Source: Mycolicibacter hiberniae
GTDB lineage: Bacteria > Actinomycetota > Actinomycetes > Mycobacteriales > Mycobacteriaceae
Direction: 5' to 3'
DNA length: 64,000 bases
Assembly (NCBI RefSeq): GCF_010729485.1
Contig: NZ_AP022609.1
Span: 558,001 to 622,000 of the forward strand
Positions 23,896-30,959 of this stretch are shown in pieces. A model generated the notes under the pieces. That model had not been told where the DNA came from, made no database searches, and was given only the letters and a program-made list of their open reading frames with translations. Both the position numbers and the translations under genes were made by a program. Numbering within the stretch: position 1 is the stretch's first letter; the number at the start of each line of letters is the position of its first letter.

Positions 23896-24153
23896 TCTGT
23901 TTCGATTGTTTCAATTCTGGTGGTAACGTCGCGGGTGACGGTTGGCCCTTTCGCTGGCCGTCAGCCCTGGCGCATCGGAGAAGGTCCGCCCTACCTGGCA
24001 CTGGTGGGCGGACCCGCCGGGGCAACCAGTTCGGCGCCTGGGCTGGCACTGCCCGGCCGAACCCCGCAGCGGGAAGCGCTGGCACTGCGCCCCTGCGCTA
24101 CATCCCATAACTCACGTTGCACTGCAACGCAATTCATGCCTATGGAGGGCATC
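23896..24153 (+). promoter_or_regulatory. 258-bp leader of the capsid gene with a strong hairpin
   Basis: Non-coding between the small helical gene and the capsid start. GGTCCGCC at 23983-23990 pairs perfectly with GGCGGACC at 24007-24014. Inside, ACC and GGT extend the helix after a one-base bulge, leaving a 7-base loop, so a stem of about 12 pairs forms. GGAGGG just before ATG 24154 serves the capsid gene. The segment likely contains the late promoter or a regulatory RNA structure; no T-run follows the hairpin. Confidence 0.5.
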
Positions 24154-25335
24154 ATGCAATCGCTCGAAGAACTCACCGCACTGCGCGACAAGCTCAACGC
24201 CGGCCGCGCGGCCATCACCGACCGCGTTCGGGCCGAAAACCGCGAACGCCTCACCGCCGGAGAGGACGCCAAGTTCCGCGCCCTCACGGAGGGTGTCGAC
24301 GAAGCCAACCACCGGATCGCAGAGTGGCATCGATCCGGCCGCGGTAACCCGATCGTCGCTCACGCACGCAGCGGTATGGTCGCGGACCCCTCGGGGAGCC
24401 GCGGCGGCTGGGCCGAACGCGCAGCCACCGGCATCGAGTCCATGGGCGGCGAATCCCGTGCGGTCGTGTCCGGCTCCATCGACCTGCCCAGCCTGATCGA
24501 GCCGCAAGTCGAGGCCCTGCCGCGACCGGAGCGGCTCATCGACCTGCTCGTGTCCCGTAAGTCTTTGGGTAGTGGGGTTGCGTTCGAGTATTTGCGGCAG
24601 ACGGTCAGAACCACGGCCGCTGCGCCGGTCGCTGACCTTGCCGACAAGCCCACATCGACGTACACGATGGTGCCCGTCACCGGCGCCGCCGTCGTCCTGG
24701 CGCACCTGTCCGAGAATGTTCCGATTCGCTACTGGCAAGACCACCTGGACGTCGTTCATTGGCTGGAGAACGAGATGGTGGAAGGTGTCACCGATTCGCT
24801 TGAGCGCCAAGTCATCCAGGGAACTGGTGTCGGTATCAATTTGGAGGGTGTGCTCAAGGTCGACGGCACCACCGAGGTCGAATGGGCAGGCGATCTCGGC
24901 ACCACCTTGCGATCGGCACTGACGGTGTTGCAGGTCGCGGCGGTGCGGCCCAACGCCTGGGTGCTGCACCCGGCGGACGCCGCCCGTATCGACCTGGCCC
25001 GGTGGAACCTCCCCGGGGCGGGGGAGGACGCCCCCGACGAGGCCCCCGGGCCCTACCTCCATGACGGGTTCACCAACGGCGTCGCCAGCTCGGCCAACAT
25101 CCTGGGCGGGCCCGGCATCCAGCGGGTGGTCTCCACCAGCGTCCCCGTCGGGACCGCGATCCTCGGTGACTGGTCGAAGCTGCGGCTCTACGTGCGGGAG
25201 CAGATGCGCTTGGACATTGATGCCAGTGGCGAGAACTTCAAGAGCAACACCGCCACCCTGCGCGCCGAGTGCCGTGTCGGTGTTGCGCACTTGCAGCCCG
25301 CCGCGTTCGCCGTCGTGGCCCTCACCGACGACTGA
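24154..25335 (+). CDS. HK97-fold phage major capsid protein
   Basis: A 393-residue major capsid protein. The N-terminal 70 residues form a charged coiled coil (LEELTALRDKLNAGRAAITD, RVRAENRERL), the delta/scaffold region. Next come the capsid domains with ERLIDLLVSRKSLGSGVAFE and LSENVPIRYWQDHLDVVHWL. The C-terminal part has VLHPADAARIDLARW, LGGPGIQRVVSTSVPVGTAI and LGDWSKLRLYVREQMRLDI, typical of the phage_capsid family. ATG at 24154 is chosen because GGAGGG lies 4-5 bases upstream. No protease, portal or terminase gene adjoins it, unlike in a whole prophage. It may remodel helper-phage capsids or package the element itself. Confidence 0.92.
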   Translation: MQSLEELTALRDKLNAGRAAITDRVRAENRERLTAGEDAKFRALTEGVDEANHRIAEWHRSGRGNPIVAHARSGMVADPSGSRGGWAERAATGIESMGGESRAVVSGSIDLPSLIEPQVEALPRPERLIDLLVSRKSLGSGVAFEYLRQTVRTTAAAPVADLADKPTSTYTMVPVTGAAVVLAHLSENVPIRYWQDHLDVVHWLENEMVEGVTDSLERQVIQGTGVGINLEGVLKVDGTTEVEWAGDLGTTLRSALTVLQVAAVRPNAWVLHPADAARIDLARWNLPGAGEDAPDEAPGPYLHDGFTNGVASSANILGGPGIQRVVSTSVPVGTAILGDWSKLRLYVREQMRLDIDASGENFKSNTATLRAECRVGVAHLQPAAFAVVALTDD

Positions 25336-25349
25336 CCGGCTGAGCCGTG

Positions 25350-25526
25350 ATGCGCGACTTCGGTGCCCTGACCGAAGCGGGCTTCGTCGCCATCGAGGAA
25401 GCCGCTTCGGCCATGGGTTGGTCGACAGCGGCCGTGCAGGCGGCGGTGACGGCGGGAACCCTGCGGGCGGTGTCGACCGGTGGCGGGGGATGGCTGGTGC
25501 AGCCGGCGATCGTCACATACCGCTGA
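25350..25526 (+). CDS. Short HTH-like protein downstream of the capsid gene
   Basis: A 58-residue reading frame from ATG 25350, 14 bases after the capsid stop. The peptide FVAIEEAASAMGWSTAAVQA followed by AVTAGTLRAVSTGGGGWLVQ has the shape of a small MerR/excisionase-like winged helix (helix, turn, helix, then a Gly hairpin). No strong ribosome-binding site is seen, so translation may be coupled to the capsid gene. It is directly followed by a terminator-like hairpin, which supports it as the last gene of this transcript. Function is unknown. Confidence 0.5.
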   Translation: MRDFGALTEAGFVAIEEAASAMGWSTAAVQAAVTAGTLRAVSTGGGGWLVQPAIVTYR

Positions 25527-25536
25527 CCTCAAGGAC

Positions 25537-25583
25537 GTGGTGCTGCTGCTGGTGCTGACGGCGGACGCCAGCAGCAGCACCAC
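25537..25583 (+). terminator. Strong hairpin ending the capsid transcript
   Basis: GTGGTGCTGCTGCTGG at 25537-25552 pairs base for base with CCAGCAGCAGCACCAC at 25568-25583, giving a 16-bp stem with a 15-base loop. There is no U-run after it, as is common for mycobacterial terminators. It lies 10 bases after the stop of the small HTH gene. Confidence 0.6.
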
Positions 25584-25936
25584 CACCAACTGAAGGCCAC
25601 AACAGGCCACAGAATCGCCTCTACCGACGCAGATCCAACACCATCACTGACCGTAGGACAGCCGCCGAACGGCCCACCACGCCGCCACCAGCCGCCACAC
25701 CACCTGAACCAAGCGCACCCAAGAGGAGGGGGCGGGTCGAAAGTCTCCGAACGAGGCACGGGCCTGACCGGCGGCACTCACCTCCTCTCCCCCCGAAGAA
25801 AAGGAGAAATTGCGTGCGGACGAAATGGCCGACCGCGAGGGTGATGTCGGTGCAGGTGAGCGGTGGTTTTCGTTGCTAGCGCTGGACGCGTCGAGTGTTC
25901 GGTTTTTTGACTGCACTTTCCGGCACACTGGAGGAC
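25584..25936. other. Non-coding or weakly coding gap in the integrated element
   Basis: No solid gene. A good AAGGAG at 25801-25806 precedes TTG 25810 and GTG 25814. The TTG frame could encode 46 residues (ending at 25950) and the GTG frame 21 residues, but neither product resembles anything known. The TTG frame would overlap the next gene by 14 bases, which would allow coupling. The rest is Pro/Ala-codon-like sequence without starts, perhaps the remains of a lost packaging gene. Confidence 0.35.
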
Positions 25937-26134
25937 GTGAAAGCGCCTGAACGCAACGCGCGCGACCGGCGTGTGAGGCGCATGGTGGCGGCCGGCAAGT
26001 CCTACAGGGATGCTGCTGCCGCGGTCGGATTGCGGAGTCCCGCGTCGGTGCACGAGATCGTTCACCGCGGCCGAGGGATGCTGTCCCGGCAACCTTCGGA
26101 TCTGGACCTATGGCGCGCTAACGGTGTGTGCTGA
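25937..26134 (+). CDS. Small helix-turn-helix protein
   Basis: About 65 residues from GTG 25937 (an upstream GTG at 25895 would add 14). The core RRVRRMVAAGKSYRDAAAAV followed by GLRSPASVHEIVHRGR is a resolvase-like helix-turn-helix in which a short basic segment leads into two helices. A purine-rich site GGAGG lies only 2 bases before the GTG, so the start is uncertain. It is the last rightward gene before the cargo block and might control it. No wing or dimerisation domain is evident. Confidence 0.5.
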   Translation: MKAPERNARDRRVRRMVAAGKSYRDAAAAVGLRSPASVHEIVHRGRGMLSRQPSDLDLWRANGVC

Positions 26135-26144
26135 GAATGATCGA

Positions 26145-26738
26145 TCAGTCCTGCTCGCGAGTTCGTGGCCCATCGCGCAGCCACTTAGGCATTCGATCGA
26201 GCGGACTGGAAGGCTCCGCATAGACCCGCTGAGCGCGGCGAAGAAACCCTGTCAGTGATTCGCTCATGTCTTTGCCGAGCCCTCTAAAGGCGGTGGCTTC
26301 CTGTTCGCTCAGCTGGTGGTTGCCGCGGTTGAAAACACTTTCAGCGCGTTCGGAATACTCCGACAACGCGGCGAGCGCCAGCCTTCTGTTCCGTGCCAAT
26401 TCTGCGTCATTACAAGTCATCTGGACGGCGAGAAGCGCTTGGACCAGCTCAGCTGTTGTTCGCTGGTATTCGAGCCTTACGGAGGGATCAAATCCCCGGA
26501 TGGATTCTTGGTGGGATTTTGGCACGGGTAGATAGAGAAGTTGGGACGAGGCATCGCACCATCCTTGAACGGCAGCGTAGTAGCGCGTTACAACCTCGCG
26601 GCCAGTGAGTCTGCGGCGTTCGTTGATTTGTGACCGGCCGACATGCAGGGTGACCGCGGCAGCCAGGAACGCGGCGATGGTGGCCCACGGCCACTGAGTC
26701 AGATCTTCGACAAGCCCGGATACTCCACGTGCGTACAT
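26145..26738 (-). CDS. Membrane-anchored protein of unknown function (element cargo)
   Basis: 197 residues. One hydrophobic segment near residues 17-35 (WPWATIAAFLAAAVTLHV) is followed by a basic stop-transfer (RSQINERRRL) and a long helical, charged cytoplasmic domain with repeated Arg/Glu pairs (SVRLEYQRTTAELVQALLAV, LARNRRLALAALSEYSERAE). I recognise no family. It is the only minus-strand gene in the right part of the element and is divergent from the three-gene cargo operon across a 146-bp gap. A single-span anchor with a helical domain is compatible with a sensor or effector role, but that is only a guess. Confidence 0.65.
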   Translation of the reverse strand: MYARGVSGLVEDLTQWPWATIAAFLAAAVTLHVGRSQINERRRLTGREVVTRYYAAVQGWCDASSQLLYLPVPKSHQESIRGFDPSVRLEYQRTTAELVQALLAVQMTCNDAELARNRRLALAALSEYSERAESVFNRGNHQLSEQEATAFRGLGKDMSESLTGFLRRAQRVYAEPSSPLDRMPKWLRDGPRTREQD

Positions 26739-26859
26739 CGGCTCATCATTCCGCTATCCGGTGAGGGGTCCGGCGCCGGCCGCACTGTTCGCGCTTAGCA
26801 GTCTTTGATCGAAGGTCGCTTATCCGGGAGTCTTGAACCAGGTCACGGCGACGGATCGT

Positions 26860-26872
26860 TAGTGACTCACTA
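26860..26872. promoter_or_regulatory. 13-bp perfect palindrome in the divergent cargo promoter
   Basis: TAGTGACTCACTA is an odd-centred perfect palindrome ending 12 bases before ATG 26885. It lies between the membrane-protein gene and the three-gene operon. Such a short symmetric site next to a start codon suggests a repressor operator. No paired -35/-10 could be assigned with confidence. Confidence 0.4.
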
Positions 26873-26884
26873 TCGTGTCTGTCC

Positions 26885-27292
26885 ATGCTAAACGAACCAC
26901 AGCCTGAAGCTGTGGTGCTACGTTTCACGCCTATGAGTCCAGCAGGTCTGTTGAACCGGGCCGCACAGGACGCGCGACGCAGTGGAGGTCAGGGGCATCA
27001 CACCGCATCAGTTTGGGCTGATCACGCCCGGGATGGTGAGGATCGGGGGCGAGTGGTAGCTCGGCTGCTGGCCGCCACAGAATTGCACGGACTCTGTCCG
27101 GAGCGGAACCTCCACCTGTGGTGGTGCTCGTCTGCAAGAACCCTCACTGAACTGGGGTTCAGCTTCGAGAAAGATCGATATGCAGGGGAGCCCGAGGAGC
27201 ACTACTCTGTGGTTCTCGGGCATCCGCCTACGATGGAGGATGCTGAGCGGTTTGTTGCGGCGTTCACCAAGGAGAGGAGGCCGGAGCAATGA
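26885..27292 (+). CDS. Cargo operon protein 1, unknown function
   Basis: 135 residues from ATG 26885; an internal ATG at 26933 (MSPAGLLNRAAQDARRSG) is an alternative. The middle is rich in Trp and Cys (LCPERNLHLWWCSSARTLTE), and the end contains HYSVVLGHPPTMEDAERFVA. No family is recognised, no signal peptide or membrane segment is present, and codon use is less GC-biased than in the chromosomal genes. The TGA overlaps the next ATG (ATGA), so it is translationally coupled to gene 2. It is the first gene of a tight three-gene unit at the right end of the element, where satellites often keep accessory or defence genes. Confidence 0.65.
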   Translation: MLNEPQPEAVVLRFTPMSPAGLLNRAAQDARRSGGQGHHTASVWADHARDGEDRGRVVARLLAATELHGLCPERNLHLWWCSSARTLTELGFSFEKDRYAGEPEEHYSVVLGHPPTMEDAERFVAAFTKERRPEQ

Positions 27293-27639
27293 CTGAGATC
27301 ATGATCGACCCGAACGTACGCGTTGCGGGCGGCTTGACGTTCTCTGGATTTGAGGATGTCCGCGGACCTATGCCTGTAGCCGGTCAACGAGTTCTGGTGC
27401 GGGAGCCCGAAGCGAACCTTGTGGCGCCGGGGATCGTGACCAGCGTGGATAACGAAGACTCGTTAATCTATATTCGCGTCGAGTGGGCCAGTTTGAAGAC
27501 GGATGTTCTACCGACTCCCGATCAGCTCTTGCGACGAATTGGCGCGTTCGTGCAGAATTTCGCCCCCGATGGCCCTACCTGGGTGACATCACAACGGACG
27601 GACCACACGGCTGCCTCTAAGCAGTTGCAGTCTGCATGA
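27289..27639 (+). CDS. Cargo operon protein 2, unknown function
   Basis: 116 residues beginning MTEIMIDPNVRVAGGLTFSG. A beta-rich core (AGQRVLVREPEANLVAPGIV, LIYIRVEWASLKTDV) suggests a small SH3-like or barrel fold with an Asp/Asn-rich turn, followed by a helical tail. No motif identifies it. Start and stop both overlap its neighbours by the ATGA pattern, which argues that all three cargo proteins are made in fixed proportion and may form a complex. The operon runs towards attR. Confidence 0.65.
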   Translation: MTEIMIDPNVRVAGGLTFSGFEDVRGPMPVAGQRVLVREPEANLVAPGIVTSVDNEDSLIYIRVEWASLKTDVLPTPDQLLRRIGAFVQNFAPDGPTWVTSQRTDHTAASKQLQSA

Positions 27640-28139
27640 GTGACGCAGCTGAGTCCGCGCATGTCAGCTTGCTCATGGCTGACTACGCCAACGTCGATCC
27701 GCAGGGCAAGCTCAATATAGTTGGCGGAGGAATAACCGGGCTCGGTTGCGAGGTAGCCTCTGGCGCGGTTACGGCCCCGCATGCCGTTGTAGCCGTAGTG
27801 AGCTTCGGTGCCGAGTTCGTTGGTGAATCGCCAGCAGTTGAACTTTCCCTTGAGGATGAGAACGGCGCTTTAGTGGAGCTTCCTGGCTCGGCTGGCGTGC
27901 CGGAGTTTCTCCGGGTTGGTCACGTAGGCCAGTTGGAGCCGCTTCGGTTACAGGGCCTGTACATACCTAAAGATGCGGTCCGTCCGAGCGTGCAGTTTGT
28001 GATGCATTTTGCGACTGGCCTTCCGCTTCCGCCTGGCCACAGATACGTATGGCGGGTCAGGGTAGATCACGAGACTAAGGCGGAGTGGACGTACGTGTTC
28101 TACGTCCCGGAGCCGGCGTCGCCTCCTGTTCTTGGTTAG
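27636..28139 (+). CDS. Cargo operon protein 3, DUF6941-like
   Basis: 167 residues with the N-terminal pattern SLLMADYANVDPQGKLNIVG, then GGITGLG. It resembles small actinobacterial proteins of the DUF6941 type that begin LLCDYA...GKL.I.GGG. The rest is beta-rich (HAVVAVVSFGAEFVGESPAV, HRYVWRVRVDHETKAEW), like a beta-sandwich sensor. It is the last cargo gene before attR, 157 bases away. No enzymatic motif is visible. The family assignment is from memory and the biochemical role is unknown. Confidence 0.65.
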   Translation: MSDAAESAHVSLLMADYANVDPQGKLNIVGGGITGLGCEVASGAVTAPHAVVAVVSFGAEFVGESPAVELSLEDENGALVELPGSAGVPEFLRVGHVGQLEPLRLQGLYIPKDAVRPSVQFVMHFATGLPLPPGHRYVWRVRVDHETKAEWTYVFYVPEPASPPVLG

Positions 28140-28296
28140 CCGCTGCCCCAGTTCGCCACGAAAGCACTTGCTGTGCGGACGTTAATGCACACATCGTGCC
28201 CACAATTTGCCCACAGTTACAGATACCTAGGGTGAACTTCGCTGATGTGATTTCGCAGCTAACGCGGCATCTGCTCTGCCTGCCAGCACCATGAAA

Positions 28297-28317
28297 TCGG
28301 TTCGAGTCCGACTGGGG
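28297..28317 (+). repeat. attR core: second copy of the 21-bp direct repeat
   Basis: Identical to 18871-18891 over 21 bases, but not part of a tRNA: the upstream half is unrelated sequence ending CACCATGAAA. It marks the right end of the integrated element. The TetR gene of the chromosome ends 11 bases further on. Excision between the two copies would leave one intact tRNA. Confidence 0.9.
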
Positions 28318-28327
28318 ACACCGGCAG

Positions 28328-29044
28328 CTAGGTGACGTGCGGCATCGGAACCCGGTCACCCACTTCGCCGTTGGCGTCGCGCAGCGCCGGCGCGGCCAGC
28401 CCTTCACGCAGCAGCCAACGGGCGAGCTCGAGTGTCTGGGCGATCTCGTCGTCGGTGATGCGCAGGCCGTCGGGCTGCTGCCGCAACGCGATCACGCCGT
28501 TCCAGGCCCCCCACAGGTAGTGCGCCAGCCGCAGCGAGTCGACCGGTCGGGCCTCACCCGCGGCAATGGCGTTGTCGATCTGGGCGGCGTAGTTGCGCAG
28601 CAGCGCGCCGACGCGGTCGCGGATGCGTGCCTCGGTCTCGTCGTCGCCGGACAGCTGTTCTGCTCCCGGGCTGCGGAAGGCCAAGAAGCTGAAGGCGCCG
28701 GGATGCTCGAGGTGAAAGCGCAGGTAGGCGTCGCCGCCGGCCAGCACCCGCTGCAGCGGGCTCAGCGACGGGTCTTCGCTACGCGCCATGTATTCGGTGA
28801 ACAGTTCCAGTGCGCGATCCACCAGTTGCAGGTACAGCCCGCGTTTGCCGTTGAAGTGGCCGTAGATGGATCCGACCGAGACGTCGGCGAGCACCGCGAT
28901 CTCCTCGATGCGGGCGGCGCCGTAGCCGGATCGGCTGAACACGATCTCGGCGGCGTCCAGGATGGCGCCCCGGGTGCGGGCCCGGCGCCGGTCGGCCCGC
29001 GCCGCGGCCGGCGGGGCAGGAGGCGGGACGGGGTCGTCAGGCAT
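28328..29044 (-). CDS. TetR-family transcriptional regulator
   Basis: 238 residues. A Pro-rich N-terminus precedes the TetR DNA-binding domain: RRARTRGAILDAAEIVFSRS, GYGAARIEEIAVLADVSVGS, IYGHFNGKRGLYLQLVDRAL. The C-terminal ligand domain is helical, with HLEHPGAFSFLAFRS. ATG at 29044 gives the usual short leader; a longer frame starting at 29101 is less likely because it covers the intergenic region. It is divergent from a flavin oxidoreductase gene and probably represses it and itself. It is the first chromosomal gene after attR. Confidence 0.9.
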   Translation of the reverse strand: MPDDPVPPPAPPAAARADRRRARTRGAILDAAEIVFSRSGYGAARIEEIAVLADVSVGSIYGHFNGKRGLYLQLVDRALELFTEYMARSEDPSLSPLQRVLAGGDAYLRFHLEHPGAFSFLAFRSPGAEQLSGDDETEARIRDRVGALLRNYAAQIDNAIAAGEARPVDSLRLAHYLWGAWNGVIALRQQPDGLRITDDEIAQTLELARWLLREGLAAPALRDANGEVGDRVPMPHVT

Positions 29045-29136
29045 CGGCCCAGGATAGGCCACCGCCGGCAAATTTAAGCAAAATTCAAGAACTGAAAACA
29101 CTTACAAAATCGCCTACGAGCTGGCATTCTCCTGCT

Positions 29137-30525
29137 ATGCCTGAGCACACAGACGTGGTTATCGTCGGCAGTCGCTGCGCCGGTTCGGCCGCCGCCGTCG
29201 CGCTCGCCCGCCGGGGCCGTGCGGTGATCGCACTCGACAGCGCGGCCTTTCCCTCCGACACCTTGTCCACCCACCTGCTGTTCACCCACCACTGGGCCGA
29301 GGTGGAACGCATCGGCGCCACCGAGCGGGTGCTCGAACTGGGCGCCCCGCTGCACGCCCGCGCCGGACTCGGGGCGCCCGGCGTGGAGACCGTCGGCCCG
29401 TCGAGTACCTACGAGGGCTTCTCCGCCGGAGCGTGCATCCGCCGCCCCGGGTTCGACCTGGCCCTGGTGGAGACCGCCCGCGCCGCCGGAGCCGAGGTCC
29501 GCGAGCACGTCCGGGTCACCGATCTGCTGCGCGATCCGCACGGGCGGGTCCGCGGGGTGCGGTACAAGCAGCGCAACGGCGTCACCGGGGAGATCACCGC
29601 GAAATTGGTCATCGGCGCCGACGGGCGACGGTCCACCGTCGCGCGCCTGGTCGGCACCCGCGAGCACCACAGCTGGGACAACCAGCGCATGATGGCCTTC
29701 GCCTACTTCGAGGATGCCCAGCCCGAGAACCGGCACGTGGCCATGCAGTGGCGCTCCGAGGACGACCTGGTGACCGTCTTCCCCTGTGACGGCGGGCAAC
29801 TGGTGGCGCTGCAGATGCCCCCGGTGCGCCGCGCCGACGAGTACCGCGCGGACCGATCGGCGGCCTTCGCGGCGACCGTCGACCGCATTCCGCCCTATGC
29901 CGAGCGGCTGCGCGGCTGCACCCAGGTCAGCAACGTCTACGTCTCCAACCACCATCCGTCCTACTTTCGGCACTCCCACGGTCCCGGCTGGGCGCTGGCC
30001 GGCGACGCGGGGCACTTCAAGGATCCGGTGACCGCGCAGGGCATCCGCGACGCGCTGCGCTTCGGACGGCTGCTCGGCGAGGCCGCCGCTCCCTGCCTGG
30101 ACGATCCCGCCAAGCTCGACCGGGCGCTGGCGCAGTGGGAGCTCGACCGGGACGCCCAGTGCCTGGCCATGTATCAGTGGGCGAATTCGCTGGGGCGCGA
30201 CGACGCCGTCTCGCCGATCGAGTTCGCCGCCTACCGGTGGTTCGCCGCCCGGCCGGACGGATTCACCGAAGTCGCCGATGTCTTCAACCGCATCGCCTCA
30301 CCGCAGCAGGTGTTCTCGCCCGCCAACGTGGTGCGCTGGACCGCCGCGGCGGCCCGCGATCCGCACGTCGACAATCGCCAACTGTGGCGAACGCTGCGCC
30401 GCGACCTGCGCCGCGAGGCCGAGCGCATGGTCGAGAAGCGCAAGTTCACCCACCGGCGCGCGGCGTCGGCGCGACTACCTTTTACCCCCGCCGCGTCCGG
30501 TGATCGCGACCCGGTTCAGGCCTAG
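29137..30525 (+). CDS. FAD-dependent oxidoreductase/monooxygenase
   Basis: 462 residues. N-terminal FAD-binding motif DVVIVGSRCAGSAAAVALAR, an internal GADGRRSTVARLVG (the DG motif of aromatic hydroxylases) near residue 165, and a second FAD motif GDAGHFKDPVTAQGI near residue 290. This set is typical of class A flavin monooxygenases and geranylgeranyl-reductase-like enzymes. The C-terminus is basic and probably disordered. It is divergent from a TetR gene across 92 bp, so it is probably induced by the regulator's ligand. The substrate cannot be read from sequence. Confidence 0.88.
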   Translation: MPEHTDVVIVGSRCAGSAAAVALARRGRAVIALDSAAFPSDTLSTHLLFTHHWAEVERIGATERVLELGAPLHARAGLGAPGVETVGPSSTYEGFSAGACIRRPGFDLALVETARAAGAEVREHVRVTDLLRDPHGRVRGVRYKQRNGVTGEITAKLVIGADGRRSTVARLVGTREHHSWDNQRMMAFAYFEDAQPENRHVAMQWRSEDDLVTVFPCDGGQLVALQMPPVRRADEYRADRSAAFAATVDRIPPYAERLRGCTQVSNVYVSNHHPSYFRHSHGPGWALAGDAGHFKDPVTAQGIRDALRFGRLLGEAAAPCLDDPAKLDRALAQWELDRDAQCLAMYQWANSLGRDDAVSPIEFAAYRWFAARPDGFTEVADVFNRIASPQQVFSPANVVRWTAAAARDPHVDNRQLWRTLRRDLRREAERMVEKRKFTHRRAASARLPFTPAASGDRDPVQA

Positions 30526-30959
30526 CGACAGCGGCCTCCGATCGGCCGGCCGTGCCGCTCATCGACGGCGCTGGTGCAGGCCAGAGCGCCGCCCGGGCGG
30601 CCCCGGCGAACCGTGTACCCGTCCGGCTGAAAAATTGCAAGGGATATGTGACTAGAACCGCCGAATTGATCTGCTGCAGCGTCTTAATTTCTTATTCAAC
30701 CCTAATACCTGCGCCGATCACAAGTTTGCCTCAAGGCACTAAGCACCAGCTAGAGTGGTGTAACAAGGGTTGCTACAGCGCGGGTATCGGCGCGTTTCAC
30801 CGCTCTGACGTGGGGTTTGTGGGATTTCCCTGCGACCTCGATCACAATAATTACGACATTTTTCTGTAACTTCGATTTAACCGCTACCATCGACCAGACG
30901 CCCTGCCTCGGCAACCCGGTTCGTCCGGATCCGCTGCGACAGCCGCGGGGGTGTGAGCA
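30526..30959. other. 434-bp intergenic region upstream of the beta-propeller gene
   Basis: No gene is seen. It contains AT-rich patches (about 30640-30760 and 30830-30890) unusual for this chromosome, consistent with promoters for the YVTN gene. The M. tuberculosis counterpart Rv1057 is known as stress-regulated (MprA/SigE), but I could not place a convincing SigE or MprA site here. Confidence 0.5.

Larger units (their letters stand above)
18871..28317. mobile_element. 9.4-kb integrated phage-satellite-like element (phiRv-type), tRNA-inserted
   Basis: Bounded by a perfect 21-bp direct repeat, with the tRNA-proximal integrase reading towards the tRNA. The order is int, repressor | xis-like, Zn-motif protein, DUF2742, replication protein, zinc protein, small helical protein, capsid, small HTH proteins, cargo. 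The left two genes run on the minus strand and the rest mostly on the plus strand, from a divergent control region at 20543-20670. No portal, terminase, protease, tail, lysin or holin gene is recognisable. Size and content recall M. tuberculosis phiRv1/phiRv2 and capsid-carrying phage-inducible islands, so it probably depends on a helper phage. The cargo end (26.1-28.1 kb) looks less GC-rich than the flanking chromosome. Confidence 0.85.

Noticed and set aside
23920..24153. Upstream extension of the capsid reading frame by 78 codons
   Set aside because: The extension lacks a ribosome-binding site and family similarity, and it would cross the strong hairpin; ATG 24154 with GGAGGG fits the HK97 capsid N-terminus.
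26860..26875. Partial resemblance to a T7 promoter (GACTCACTAT)
   Set aside because: It matches only part of the T7 consensus and lies within a symmetric 13-bp palindrome; no phage RNA polymerase gene is present in the element.
18871..28317. Complete inducible prophage
   Set aside because: No portal, terminase, tail, tape-measure, lysin or holin genes are recognisable in 9.4 kb; a satellite or reduced phiRv-type element fits better.
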